The notes: a model not told the origin generated them from the letters alone. A stretch of DNA of 54,716 nt from Pirellulaceae bacterium (GCA_028280445.1 JANQLU010000096.1:1-54716); one strand, 5' to 3'; positions 25,671-35,245 are shown, counted from the stretch's first letter. Numbers and translations: made by a program.

Positions 25671-26942
25671 ATGAATGGATTCCAAATGAAAACAGCATGG
25701 ATGTTAGTTGGTATCGTTTTATGCATGATACCGACAACGGGCTGTCAAATTCTCAGAAACAATAGCGCACGTTCGGAACCAGCACCAGTTCCTGCGACCG
25801 ACGAAGCCACGTCGATCGCGTCAGTATCGGGGCAATATGTTCGGCCCAAGCAACTGAAATTCAAGCCAAGTCAACTTTCTTTGACTGAAGTGATGAATCA
25901 GTCATATGACAAGGACAAGGTTGATTCGTCGAACAACTCCAAAAAAATGCTTGTTTCGATCCAACGCGGTAGTTCATTTTTAGTGATGCCGGCGTCTGTT
26001 GCGGAGTATTCAGAGCTGGGTTTTATCCACGTAGTCGACGGCGACTCGATTCAGGTTCAAGAAGAATCCTACTTTAGGGCACGTAATATAATCGAATCAG
26101 CTGAAACGCAAGTCAGGCAAAAAGTACTGGCCACCATGGCCGAGAACATTAAAAAATACGTTAAACTTGAATTCGACGAAGCATCGGCCAGTGAAATCAA
26201 TCAGAAAATACTTGCACTCAAAGAAGATGATTACAAAAAATGCGTAGAACCATTAGCGAATAACTCTCTCGCCAATGACTATCCTCTCGGTGCTGGCTGG
26301 AACGGCGCACTGATCAATATGCGTACAATTGGGCCGGTGACGATAAACAATAATAATGTTGCCAATTTCGAAAAAGCAAATCAGGCTTTGCAAAAAGTTC
26401 AAAATGATTGGCGCAAGCTTGATGAACAGGCATTTGCAAATAGCGAAGTTGAAGTTTATTTCAATCAAGAATTCGTTCGAACAACCAACACGCTTCGGCA
26501 CGCGACGACGGCATCCACAATTAATTTCCCAGATCAAAACTACGATGCCAGTGTGGCGATTGTTGAACTTGCACCTCAAGACGACAACCAGAATTTTCGC
26601 GTGCGTGTGGTGATTCCGATCGTTGGATTTACAGATGACTGGTCACGGGGATTCACGTTGTCGCCAGGAGACAAAGTATTTTTGTATCGTAGCTATGACT
26701 CGATCCCATTAGTTCGACAAGCTAAATTGCAACCCAGAATTGAGAAAATTTTACAACGCCGGGATCAACAATTGTCCGAAGGACGCCGTCTGTTTGACCG
26801 TTTTCGTATCGAACGTCGTCGGCGTTATCCTGTCAGTTCACGGTTGCCATCGACAGTTGGCGCCTACGTTCGTCCACTGGAAAAACGGATCAACAATGTG
26901 TCTCGAAATACCAGACGTGCCGTTTCAAATTTGATTCGTTAG
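25671..26942 (+). CDS. Lipoprotein of unknown function, last gene of the island
   Basis: A 423-residue lipoprotein; the lipobox TTGC follows a hydrophobic stretch (WMLVGIVLCMIP). Two starts are possible, ATG 25671 or ATG 25686. Mature segments GQYVRPKQLKF, SLTEVMNQS, VSIQRGSSFLVMP and HVVDGDSIQV weakly recall an SLBB-type domain of polysaccharide export proteins, as does GDKVFLYRSY later, but I would not assign that. A basic tail rich in Arg ends the protein. It begins 14 bases after the peptidase gene and ends 14 bases before a convergent gene. Confidence 0.7.
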   Translation: MNGFQMKTAWMLVGIVLCMIPTTGCQILRNNSARSEPAPVPATDEATSIASVSGQYVRPKQLKFKPSQLSLTEVMNQSYDKDKVDSSNNSKKMLVSIQRGSSFLVMPASVAEYSELGFIHVVDGDSIQVQEESYFRARNIIESAETQVRQKVLATMAENIKKYVKLEFDEASASEINQKILALKEDDYKKCVEPLANNSLANDYPLGAGWNGALINMRTIGPVTINNNNVANFEKANQALQKVQNDWRKLDEQAFANSEVEVYFNQEFVRTTNTLRHATTASTINFPDQNYDASVAIVELAPQDDNQNFRVRVVIPIVGFTDDWSRGFTLSPGDKVFLYRSYDSIPLVRQAKLQPRIEKILQRRDQQLSEGRRLFDRFRIERRRRYPVSSRLPSTVGAYVRPLEKRINNVSRNTRRAVSNLIR

Positions 26943-26956
26943 ATCTGCAGGATTTG

Positions 26957-29228
26957 TCAATCAAACGATTTTTCAAGGATCTTTTTGCGCATTGCGTACA
27001 GGAGATTCCTCGAATCCGTTTCATTTTCTCCCGTAGACTTGGCGACTCGATCTAGAGTTTCTAACAACTGGCGAGCCTCTTCCGTTTTCGAAGATAGTGG
27101 AGAGATTTCGAAGAACGTAATTTTGTCCGCAAGCTTGCTCGACAACACGTGAATCAGGATTGCTCTAACGGCGGAATCTTCATGTTCAGCGGCGATTTGG
27201 CCGAGCCAGTCAAATGATCTGCGGATAGCAATTTCATCTTTTCGATCGGTGGCTGACGTTGCGGCCTGCAGACCGTCGAAGTAATTTTCGTTGCTCGTTC
27301 TGATAACGCGAACAATCAGACTTTCGACACTCGCATTTGACAGTCTGGTTTTGAGTTTATTCCGGGCTTTTTCCGAATCGAATTTCGTCGCAAACTTCAG
27401 CAGTTCTTTGAGTCCCAATTTCCGTTCAAACGCCGGGTTTTCATAACGATTCAGCAACATCTCCGCAGCCGCGCGCCTGATCTGCAAAAGTTCATAGGAC
27501 TTTTGCGCGACGACGTCACGGTATTTTTTTTCAATGCTTTGTAATTCGGTATCGAAGGAATTTACGATTTGCTGTGCCTTGGCCAAATCGGGAGCAAGAC
27601 GATCGTTTTCTGCATCCCCCAGTTTTTCACTGAGTTCTTGCAGTCGATGAGCAAGTTTTTGCAAGCGGGCGTTTGCCAGATACCATTCAGTTTCCTTGAG
27701 TGTTCGTTTACTGGTTTGACCGCCAATTGTGACTTCCATTAAAAGTTGTTCCGGGATTTTACTTCGAATTGCCTCAGACAGATCAACGATCTCCACAAGG
27801 TGTGATAATACACTTCGTGCATCAGCAACCGGGCTGTTTGGAAACGCAGTTGTGTTAACAGCGAAGCTCAGCATTTCGATTTTTTTGGAATCCGTTGCCA
27901 AAAAATCATCAATCGTTTTGCCGAGTTTCTCAGCATCATTCCAATTTTTGATTTCCTTGAGATCGACTTGATCAGCGACATCATTTTTTTTCAGTTGATC
28001 AACGAGATCAATCACATTACTCAATATTCCTCCCTGTCCTTGGGGGCCGATCAAAATATCGAGCTCTTGAAGTTCGGTGGGAGTTGTTTCTTTGACGGGA
28101 ACGGATTTTGTATTCAAGAGCAGCTTGTCGGCAATTTTAAATCTTGCAGATGGTTTTTGTAAATTGTCCGGTAGTTTGAGTTTCATCAGATAGGTTGCGT
28201 CTATTGCTGCGCCGTCTTTTATCCCCCCGTCATTGACCAGGACAATGTGATGATCATCGAGCCAACACATACCCTCCCAGTTGTATTTAGCGGTAGTGTT
28301 GACAGTATCGTCACTGGGTTGTCGACCTTCAGGATAATTATCTTTTATTAATTTGCTCAACGGTTTCGCTTCGGACATCGTTGGTGATTGTCCATCTAGC
28401 GCGATGACACATAACCACTTGTTTGGACTTTCAGCCTTTTTTTCATGGATCAACACGAGAGCAAGCGGCTTGCCTGTTTTATCCTGTGCAAACAAGGCAG
28501 CTGTTCCACGTACTTCGTATTTGTTACTTGTTTCATCGAGACCAGTTTGGAATGCTCCCAGTGGATTGTTGGCAGATTGGGCTGGAAGTATAAATTGTTG
28601 AGTCCGATCGATGATTTTGTGGAAAAAGAGTTGCGGACTGCGGTAGATTGTTTGATTGGGTAGATTCAAATCACGCTGATATCCTCCCTCAGTTAGAACG
28701 ACGACATAGTCATTGATAATATCGAGGCCCTCGATCGTATCCTCAAGTGACCTGTTTTCTGTCTTCGCCGTTTCGATTTGGCGAATATCGTATTCTGCAT
28801 ATATCTTATCTTTGCCAACGAGTCGAACGAAGTTGCCCGATTTTTTTTCGCCGATTGCGACAACACTTTTGTTCCAGATCGCGGTTGCTTCCAGATCTTT
28901 CGCGAAATCAGTTTGGGAAATCTTTTTAGCATCGTCTTTATTCAGACGAATCGACTTGGTTTCAAGCTGTTGTCCCAGTTTATCTTTAAAGAAATCTACG
29001 GGAACCGAAAATTTATAATAGTGATTCTCAGCAGTTTCTCCATCACCAACGACAATAAATTGAAGGCTTCCCTGATCATCGCTGGGTTGATACTCAATCG
29101 CCGAGAGCTGTAGCGGTAGTTTTTGTTTTTCCTGTTCCGTTTTTTTTTTGTGAGAATGCGCTATTGAACTGACCAACAACAAGTAGTGTGACAAAGATAC
29201 CGCTAATGCGACTTATTGATGCGTACAT
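26957..29228 (-). CDS. Large exported protein split by a frameshift in an A10 run
   Basis: The main body is a frame of about 740 codons that opens inside an out-of-frame segment with only a TTG start. In the other frame an ATG at 29226-29228 opens a perfect signal peptide, MYASISRISGIFVTLLVVGQ ending NSAFSQ, which runs into stop after 18 further codons. The two frames meet at ten A residues (29140-29149 on the given strand); nine would join them as SQKKTEQEKQ. The body has beta-propeller-like segments (NWEGMCWLDDHHIVLVNDGG, LALVLIHEKKAESPNKWLCVIA), a long alpha-helical part with coiled coil (QKLAHRLQELSEKLGDAEND), and a helical C-terminus. The function is unknown. It may be produced by transcript slippage, be a phase-variable or broken gene, or reflect a sequencing error. 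Confidence 0.7.
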
Positions 29229-29965
29229 TTCGACTCAGGGTGATAACTTTGTGGCTTGAGATACGAGTTTCCAGGTTTCTCAGTTTAGTTACCATCGGCA
29301 CTTGTTCAATGATTTGAGACAAGATCGGCACTGGATTGGGGGACAAAATGACGAACTGGGGAAGCGGCGGTGAACTGAATTCCCACAACATATCTCAAGT
29401 GCTTGATTAACGCACTAATCCAGCCAACTCTGCACCACGAAAACCAAATCAAATATCGACGAGATGAGATCGTACCGACCATCGCTGGCGAACGATGACT
29501 ACAACAACTAGCTTGCCATTTATCGTTCATTCAGGCAGCTACCTTGCCCCACTAAACGAAGCCAGTAAATCGTCGAGAATTTGATTTCTACTGGAACTCA
29601 TTTCAAATAAAAACGATGGTCTAACTGTGACGACGTTCGCCTGGTTCGACGGGAGCCTGATTTGTGAGCGCGCGATGTTGCCAATTACAGGTCGAAAAAG
29701 CGGAGTTTCTTGCCGATGGCGTTGCTGTTTTCTTTCCGAAGAAGTAGGGCCGGTTCCCACCGGCCGTTTTGTCGGATAGGCCGGTGGGAACCGGCCCTAC
29801 AACGCACGATGAATCGAGGCGCTTGCCGCTTACGATGCTTTGCTCATGGCTGGGAGCTCGTCCCAATACGGTCTAGTCGCCAAACAGTCTGTGCTGGAGC
29901 GGCTCGATCAATTTGCCGCAATTTCCACGGATTTTGGTTTTTTGACCGAACTTTGTAGTTTGTGG
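29229..29965. other. Gene-poor stretch with one family-2 repeat
   Basis: No credible gene in about 740 bases. It holds the promoter side of the frameshifted gene, a family-2 palindrome at 29744-29800, and the promoter of the MerR gene at its right end. Two degraded fragments (CGCTTGCCGCT at about 29820; GAGCGGCTCG at about 29897) may be repeat remains. Confidence 0.5.
29744..29800. repeat. Palindromic repeat, family 2
   Basis: GTAGGGCCGGTTCCCACC arm and its complement flank the loop GTTTTGTCGGATA. It is the only copy in the window not close to the 3' end of a recognised gene. Confidence 0.9.
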
Positions 29966-29993
29966 TTGACACTGTTATATGACAGTGTAATAT
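29966..29993 (+). promoter_or_regulatory. Promoter with embedded dyad operator for the MerR-VIT/vWA operon
   Basis: TTGACA (29966-29971) and TAATAT (29988-29993) are separated by 16 bases. The 7-base dyad ACACTGT-TATATG-ACAGTGT (29969-29975 and 29982-29988) lies between and across the two boxes. The -10 box ends six bases before the start codon at 30000, so the transcript would begin at or next to the ATG. A MerR-type regulator bound to the dyad would control its own operon. Confidence 0.7.
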
Positions 29994-29999
29994 AAAGGC

Positions 30000-30662
30000 A
30001 TGAAAGCGAAATGGCCAATTCAACAATTGCAAATCGCGACGGAAATCGCGTTAACGGAAACGGAATACGATGGTGCGCCGTCAGCTAGGATCCAGTCCGT
30101 ACCCGATTTGAGGGCCATTCGGTATTACACGACGCTAGGATTATTGGATCGGCCCACGGAGATGCGTGGCCGAACCGCTTTTTATGGGCGGCGTCATGTC
30201 CTGCAGTTAGTTGTTATCAAACAAATGCAATCCGAGGGGCTGTCGCTGGGAGAGATTCAGCAAAAACTGACCGGTGCCAGTGATCGCCGTTTGAGCTCTT
30301 TGGCAAAATTACCGGCAACGTTTTGGGACAACATCGAAAATCGAGTTGCCAAAAAAGCGAAACAGTCAAACAAGTCATCAGAAAAAAAATCCGTTCAACG
30401 ATCTGCAGAGGATTCATGGAGATTGGTTCCTCGCCACGAACGATCGTTTTGGGCCGAACCGGTTCAAGCGGCAAACCAATCTCCCAAGGACGACATCGTC
30501 ATTCGTAACGAAACTCGAATCGAGTTTCCCGGCGGCGTCGCAATTTCAATCCCACTGACTCACCAGGAGGTAACACCTGAAATTATTGAACAACTGTCGG
30601 TCTCCATTCAGCCATTTCTTGCAGTCATTGAGTCGGCGCGACTCGATCGTCAGGCGGAATAA
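30000..30662 (+). CDS. MerR family transcriptional regulator
   Basis: A 220-residue regulator. After a 35-residue N-terminal extension a MerR-type winged helix is seen: AIRYYTTLGLLDRPTEMRGRTAFYGRRHVLQLVVIKQMQSEGLSLGEIQQKL. A linker and a C-terminal domain of about 70 residues follow (DIVIRNETRIEFPGGVAISIPL, EIIEQLSVSIQPFL). No metal-binding cysteines are present, so the signal is unlikely to be a metal. A stop codon lies directly in frame upstream, fixing the start near 30000. It is followed after 29 bases by the vWA gene and probably regulates this two-gene operon by the dyad in its promoter. Confidence 0.88.
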   Translation: MKAKWPIQQLQIATEIALTETEYDGAPSARIQSVPDLRAIRYYTTLGLLDRPTEMRGRTAFYGRRHVLQLVVIKQMQSEGLSLGEIQQKLTGASDRRLSSLAKLPATFWDNIENRVAKKAKQSNKSSEKKSVQRSAEDSWRLVPRHERSFWAEPVQAANQSPKDDIVIRNETRIEFPGGVAISIPLTHQEVTPEIIEQLSVSIQPFLAVIESARLDRQAE

Positions 30663-30691
30663 CAGTATAAACTCAACGCGGGGGAATAAAT

Positions 30692-33535
30692 ATGTCTCGA
30701 ACCATTAATCGTTTTAATTGCAAAATCGACCGACACCCTGAGTCCAGTGTAGGTGTATTGACCACCGAGCGCGGTGTATTGCCGTTGTGTTCATTGGATG
30801 TGCGCGCACAAATTCACGGTTTGGGTTCGAAATCGGTCGTCCGTCAAACGTTTATTAACTGTTTTGACGAACCGATCGAGGCAACTTATATCTTTCCCTT
30901 GCCAGGCCGCGATGCCGTTACAAAATTTGTGATGCAAGTCGATGGACGTGTGATCGACGGCCAATTGCAAGAACGCGAACAAGCCCGAGCGACCTACGAC
31001 CAAGCTGTGCAGGCCGGGCATACGGCGGCCATTGCCGAAGAAGAACGCAGCGAGACATTCACGATGCGAGTGGGGAATATTCCGCCGGGCGAAAAAGTCT
31101 CAGTCGAAATGACGGTTGTTGGACAGCTCGCGGTTGCAGGTGACCAGGCCCTGTATCGATTTCCATTGGTCGTAGCACCACGTTATATATCGGGCCGGCC
31201 ATTAGCTGGCCGTTCGGTGGGCGATGGTACCGCCGTTGACACCGATCTGGTACCGGATGCATCGCGGGTAACTCCGCCAGTCTTGATTCCAGGCAAGCTT
31301 AGTCCGGTTGAATTGTCATTCGAAGTCGATTTTCACTTGCCGCCAGAGTTTGATTTCGCATCGATTGTTGATGGCTTGAGTTGTTCACTGCACTCGGTTT
31401 TGGTAAACGACACTGGTGTTACGGACGGTCTGCCTTTGAAAATCCGATTACAACCTGGAGAAAAGCTCAATCGCGACTTCATTTTGCGGTTTCCTTATTT
31501 GACGGCCCAAGCAACTTTTACGCTGCTGGCCGCACCGTTGGACAACCAGTCGAGTGTTTTTTCCGTCAACATTGTTCCGCCAGTAGAAAACCATGAGGCG
31601 AAACCGCGCGACGTCGTGTTCGTCCTCGACCGCAGTGGCAGCATGAGCGGGTGGAAAATGGTGGCGGCGCGGCGTGCTGTTGGACGCATGATTGACACCA
31701 TGCGGGACGAAGATCGATTCAGTGTGCTGGCCTTTGATACCGACATTGAATTCCCGCAACAGTCCGGCCCGAATTTTTTACACGGGACCGATCGAAACCG
31801 TTGGGATGTGGTGCAATGGGTTGGAGAAATTGAGTCTCGTGGCGGAACAGCCATGGAGTCGGCAATTTTGACTGCTTTGCGGCAGTTTGAATCAAATGGA
31901 GACGATCGACGCGATCCAGTAGTCGTGTTGATCACCGACGGGCAAATCGGTGCTGAAGACGCCGTTTTGAAAACCATCAAAAGATTTCAAAACAATTTCA
32001 AACCGCGTTTCTTTTGCCTGGGCATCGACGAAGCGGTCAATTTCAGTGTGTTGAATCGGATCGCCCGACTGACCGGCGGCACTTGTGAAACCGTCGAGAC
32101 GGAAACGCAATTGGACAAGGTCATGGATCGGTTTCATCGTGAAATTGGAAATCCAGCTTTGACCGAGATTCATTTGAGTTCCAGTCGAGGAGTTAAAATC
32201 GAAGATTTGACGGCCAATGGCACTGTCAATGTATTTCCGGGCCGCCCGATCAGTTTGTTTGCGATCGCGAAAAAATGTCAGGAGCCGTTTGAGATCACCG
32301 TTGCGGGATTTGATGCGCGCGGCGAGAGATGGACACGTACGGTTCGCTCTCGTGTTGCTGATGGAGAGTTGTTGACGGCGTTGTGGGGACGTGAGCGACT
32401 GCGAGATTTGGAAGATCAGTACGTTTCGGGGAACACCAAAAAATCATTGGTCAGGAAAATTGTGAGTGTGTCACTACTGGCCAAAGTGCTCTCGCGTTTT
32501 ACGGCTTATGTCGCCGTTGACCGATCTCGCGTCGTCAACGAGGGAGGAGTGGTTCAAAAAGTGGTCCAGCCTGTCGAAGTGCCTGAATCGAGATCGCTAA
32601 ATGAATTTTCACAAGCGATTTTCGGCAGTATTTTTGGACGAGCGACTGCTCCAGCATCCCCTAAAACACGTTCGCTCAGAATGGCGAACAAAATTGGACG
32701 GAAACGACGAAAGTTGAGCAAAGGTGATTTCAATTTGACCGACATGGAGTCGGGCGGAGGGCTAAGTGATGTCAGTGAATACGCTGATTCGTGTCTTCGT
32801 GAGTTTACAGAACCTGAAGCGGACATGTTTGAAATCTACGATGATGAAATTTCTAGGTCGAATGATCCTGAGATTCGCTTTATCGATTTGTTAATGACCG
32901 AGGCCGATGATCTCGGCGCATCCGCGATTCTCGTTTATCCGGATGGACCGACTTACCGAATCGACTATTTGGTTGCAGGACTGCGACAGGAACGTGATGA
33001 CAGCTTGCCACCGTCGTCAGGTACATCGCTTGCCAAACGGTTGATGGGGCTGGCAAGGCTTTCGCAGGAATTTGGTGATCGACCACAAACAGGTGATTGG
33101 ATTGTCAGAGGTAGAAAATGGGCGGTGTTAGCTTGCCCCGACCGTGAATCTCAGCCAGTCGTATTGTTGGTCCGCAGCGAGATCAATGCGGGATTGTCGA
33201 GGGTCGATATTTCAGATCCGCCGTCCACACAAGAGATGTTGGAAAAACATGCCTGGCTGCGATTAATCCTGGAAGCGTTTTGCGAATACTTCAATGTGTC
33301 ATCTGGAGACGCCAATCCCCAGATGTCAATCAAACGGTTGAACAACCGACTGGATTGGCTCCGCGAAGTTGCCGCACATTTTTCGGATACCCAATCGAAT
33401 CTGCTGTTGCGAATCGTTGGGGTGCTGGAAAGAAAAATTGGATCGTTTGCCCAGATTCATATTGATTTGATCGATATTCTCAATGAGATGATCGATTACA
33501 CGAACGCGCGAATTCGCAAAGAGCTGGAGAGTTGA
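30692..33535 (+). CDS. VIT and vWA domain protein with C-terminal secretion-ATPase-like segment
   Basis: A 947-residue protein without a signal peptide. The N-terminal 145 residues are a VIT domain (SVVRQTFINCFDEPIEATYIFPLPGRDAV). A vWA domain starts near 305 with MIDAS motif D313-R-S-G-S-M and later ITDGQIG. The region at about 729-800 (FIDLLMTEADDLGASAILVYP, RIDYLVAGL, LAKRLMGLARL, DRPQTGDWIV) resembles the N2 domain of GspE/PilB ATPases, which reads ASDIHIEP...RIDGVL, but no Walker ATPase follows. GGGGGA lies seven bases upstream of the start. It probably binds a partner or metal ion in the cytoplasm or at the membrane under MerR control. Only a scaffold role can be inferred. Confidence 0.88.
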   Translation: MSRTINRFNCKIDRHPESSVGVLTTERGVLPLCSLDVRAQIHGLGSKSVVRQTFINCFDEPIEATYIFPLPGRDAVTKFVMQVDGRVIDGQLQEREQARATYDQAVQAGHTAAIAEEERSETFTMRVGNIPPGEKVSVEMTVVGQLAVAGDQALYRFPLVVAPRYISGRPLAGRSVGDGTAVDTDLVPDASRVTPPVLIPGKLSPVELSFEVDFHLPPEFDFASIVDGLSCSLHSVLVNDTGVTDGLPLKIRLQPGEKLNRDFILRFPYLTAQATFTLLAAPLDNQSSVFSVNIVPPVENHEAKPRDVVFVLDRSGSMSGWKMVAARRAVGRMIDTMRDEDRFSVLAFDTDIEFPQQSGPNFLHGTDRNRWDVVQWVGEIESRGGTAMESAILTALRQFESNGDDRRDPVVVLITDGQIGAEDAVLKTIKRFQNNFKPRFFCLGIDEAVNFSVLNRIARLTGGTCETVETETQLDKVMDRFHREIGNPALTEIHLSSSRGVKIEDLTANGTVNVFPGRPISLFAIAKKCQEPFEITVAGFDARGERWTRTVRSRVADGELLTALWGRERLRDLEDQYVSGNTKKSLVRKIVSVSLLAKVLSRFTAYVAVDRSRVVNEGGVVQKVVQPVEVPESRSLNEFSQAIFGSIFGRATAPASPKTRSLRMANKIGRKRRKLSKGDFNLTDMESGGGLSDVSEYADSCLREFTEPEADMFEIYDDEISRSNDPEIRFIDLLMTEADDLGASAILVYPDGPTYRIDYLVAGLRQERDDSLPPSSGTSLAKRLMGLARLSQEFGDRPQTGDWIVRGRKWAVLACPDRESQPVVLLVRSEINAGLSRVDISDPPSTQEMLEKHAWLRLILEAFCEYFNVSSGDANPQMSIKRLNNRLDWLREVAAHFSDTQSNLLLRIVGVLERKIGSFAQIHIDLIDILNEMIDYTNARIRKELES

Positions 33536-33600
33536 AACGATCCTGATGCCGTCTAAGCTCGTGTTGCAAACGGCGGTAACAATTGGCGAAACCCAATCGT

Positions 33601-33666
33601 AACCCGACGCGTGAGCGAGGGACCACGCTCAATTGTGTTGCCGGCCCCTCGCTCACGCGTCGGGTT
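33601..33666. repeat. Palindromic repeat, family 3 (AACCCGACGCGTGAGCGAGGG)
   Basis: AACCCGACGCGTGAGCGAGG pairs with CCTCGCTCACGCGTCGGGTT across a 25-base centre. It lies nine bases left of a family-2 copy. Family 3 also occurs at 40283-40443 and, as half a copy, at 54396-54420. Confidence 0.85.
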
Positions 33667-33674
33667 GCGATTTT

Positions 33675-33730
33675 GTAGGGCCGGTTCCTACCGGCCGTTT
33701 GTTGGATTGGCCGGTGGGAACCGGCCGTAC
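33675..33730. repeat. Palindromic repeat, family 2
   Basis: GTAGGGCCGGTTCCTACC arm and a complement ending CCGGCCGTAC with two mismatches flank the loop GTTTGTTGGATT. With the adjacent family-3 copy it fills the space between the vWA gene and rimO. Confidence 0.9.
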
Positions 33731-33853
33731 ATTTCGCGCTTACCACCATTCAAAAATGTGCATTTGCGCTAGCGAAGTCTCGGTCTTGTGATACCATAAA
33801 AACCCGTTTAATAACGATAACACCTCGAATGCCAAGTTTTTCAGAACAGACGA

Positions 33854-35245
33854 TTGAATACGAAATTGACTGAGCAATACCAACAGGCCGTAGCTGCAGA
33901 TACCGCCAAAGGCACTTATGCCTTTGTCAGCCTGGGTTGCGCCAAAAATACGGTGGACAGCGAGCGCATGATGGGCTTGTTGCAATTGGACGGCTACCAA
34001 CTTGTCAGGCAGCCTGACGGAGCGGATTTCGTCATCGTGAACACTTGTGGATTTATTGAGCAGGCCCGCAAAGAGTCGTTTGCCGCGATTGACGAAATGT
34101 TGGAATTGAAGCGATCTGGAAAAACGCGCGGCGTGATTGTATCGGGTTGCCTGGCCGAACGACAAAAAGAGGAAATGCTGCGCGACCGCCCTGATATCGA
34201 TTCGCTGGTGGGCGTGTTTGGTCGCGAAGAAATTACGCAAGTCGCCGATCGTTTGCTGGGGGATATGGTGGAACAGCGATCTGTTTTCCAACCGGCGCCG
34301 ATTCGTGCGCTCGATGACACCAATCGATTGCGAATCACGCCAAAACATTTTGCCTACCTGAAAATTTCCGAAGGCTGTGATCGGTTGTGTACGTTTTGTG
34401 CGATTCCCAAAATGCGGGGGAAACACGCGAGTAAAACGATTGAGCAAATCATTGCCGAAGCCGAACAATTGGCCGCCAGCGGTGTGAAAGAATTGAACAT
34501 CGTCGCCCAAGATACGACTTACTACGGCAAAGATATCTACGGCCAGCCGCGGCTGCGAGAATTGTTGGAACAATTGGATCAGGTGAGCGGCATCGATTGG
34601 ATTCGGTTGATGTATTTTTACCCGATGTACATTGACCAGCCGCTGCTCAAAACGATCGATCAGGCTGAAAAAATCATTCCTTACATCGATATGCCGTTGC
34701 AACATGTCAATGACACGATGCTCAAACGGATGAGTCGTAAAGTCAATCGGCAACAAATTGTCGATCTCGTGAAAATGATGCGGGATTCGATTGAATACCT
34801 GGTTTTGCGAACCACGTTGATTACGGGGTTTCCAGGCGAAACGGACGAGTACTTCAACGAACTCGCCGATTTTGTTCGCGACGCTGAATTCGAGCGGATG
34901 GGAGTGTTTACCTATTCGCTGGAGCCGGATACACCGGCTGCAAAACTGCCGGACCATGTTTCTCAACAAGTGATGGATCAGCGGCGCGAGCAGTTGATGG
35001 CGATTCAAAAAGATATTTCTTTGGCCTGGAACCAGCGTCAATTGGGATATCAGATGGATGTGATGATCGATCGGCCGCATCCTGAGCAACCAGGTGTTTG
35101 GTTGGGGCGTACGTTCGCAGATGCACCAGATATCGACGGCCTGGTGTTTGTGACTTCTGAATCGGAATTAGCCAACGGACAAATTGCCAGTGTGGAAATG
35201 GTGGCTGCGGAAGCTTATGATTTGATCGGCGTCGCGGTGGATTGA
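33854..35245 (+). CDS. rimO: Ribosomal protein S12 methylthiotransferase RimO
   Basis: A 463-residue radical SAM enzyme that thiomethylates aspartate 88 of ribosomal protein S12 using two iron-sulphur clusters. The N-terminal MTTase domain opens GTYAFVSLGCAKNTVDSERM, with further cluster cysteines in VNTCGFIEQA and VSGCLAERQ. The radical SAM motif is CDRLCTFCAIPKMRGKHASK (CxxxCxxC). The C-terminal TRAM domain ends the protein. SLGCAKNTVDSE distinguishes RimO from the tRNA enzyme MiaB. No in-frame ATG exists ahead of the conserved core, so TTG 33854 (or TTG 33866) is the likely start. First gene of a probable rimO-pgsA-CPBP-oxidoreductase unit. Confidence 0.96.
   Translation: MNTKLTEQYQQAVAADTAKGTYAFVSLGCAKNTVDSERMMGLLQLDGYQLVRQPDGADFVIVNTCGFIEQARKESFAAIDEMLELKRSGKTRGVIVSGCLAERQKEEMLRDRPDIDSLVGVFGREEITQVADRLLGDMVEQRSVFQPAPIRALDDTNRLRITPKHFAYLKISEGCDRLCTFCAIPKMRGKHASKTIEQIIAEAEQLAASGVKELNIVAQDTTYYGKDIYGQPRLRELLEQLDQVSGIDWIRLMYFYPMYIDQPLLKTIDQAEKIIPYIDMPLQHVNDTMLKRMSRKVNRQQIVDLVKMMRDSIEYLVLRTTLITGFPGETDEYFNELADFVRDAEFERMGVFTYSLEPDTPAAKLPDHVSQQVMDQRREQLMAIQKDISLAWNQRQLGYQMDVMIDRPHPEQPGVWLGRTFADAPDIDGLVFVTSESELANGQIASVEMVAAEAYDLIGVAVD

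Noticed and set aside
29159..29194. TTG start of the 745-codon frame at 29194
   Set aside because: The first codons overlap the signal peptide read in the neighbouring frame and give no export signal or ribosome site; the A10 frameshift accounts better for the arrangement.
29306..29530. Small minus-strand frame in the gap before the MerR gene
   Set aside because: Cys- and Trp-rich sequence without ribosome site, motif or neighbour logic.
33740..35089. Long open frame (449 codons) antisense to rimO
   Set aside because: It mirrors rimO codon by codon, is rich in His, Arg and Phe as antisense frames of this genome are, and shows no domain. The rimO strand has all family motifs.
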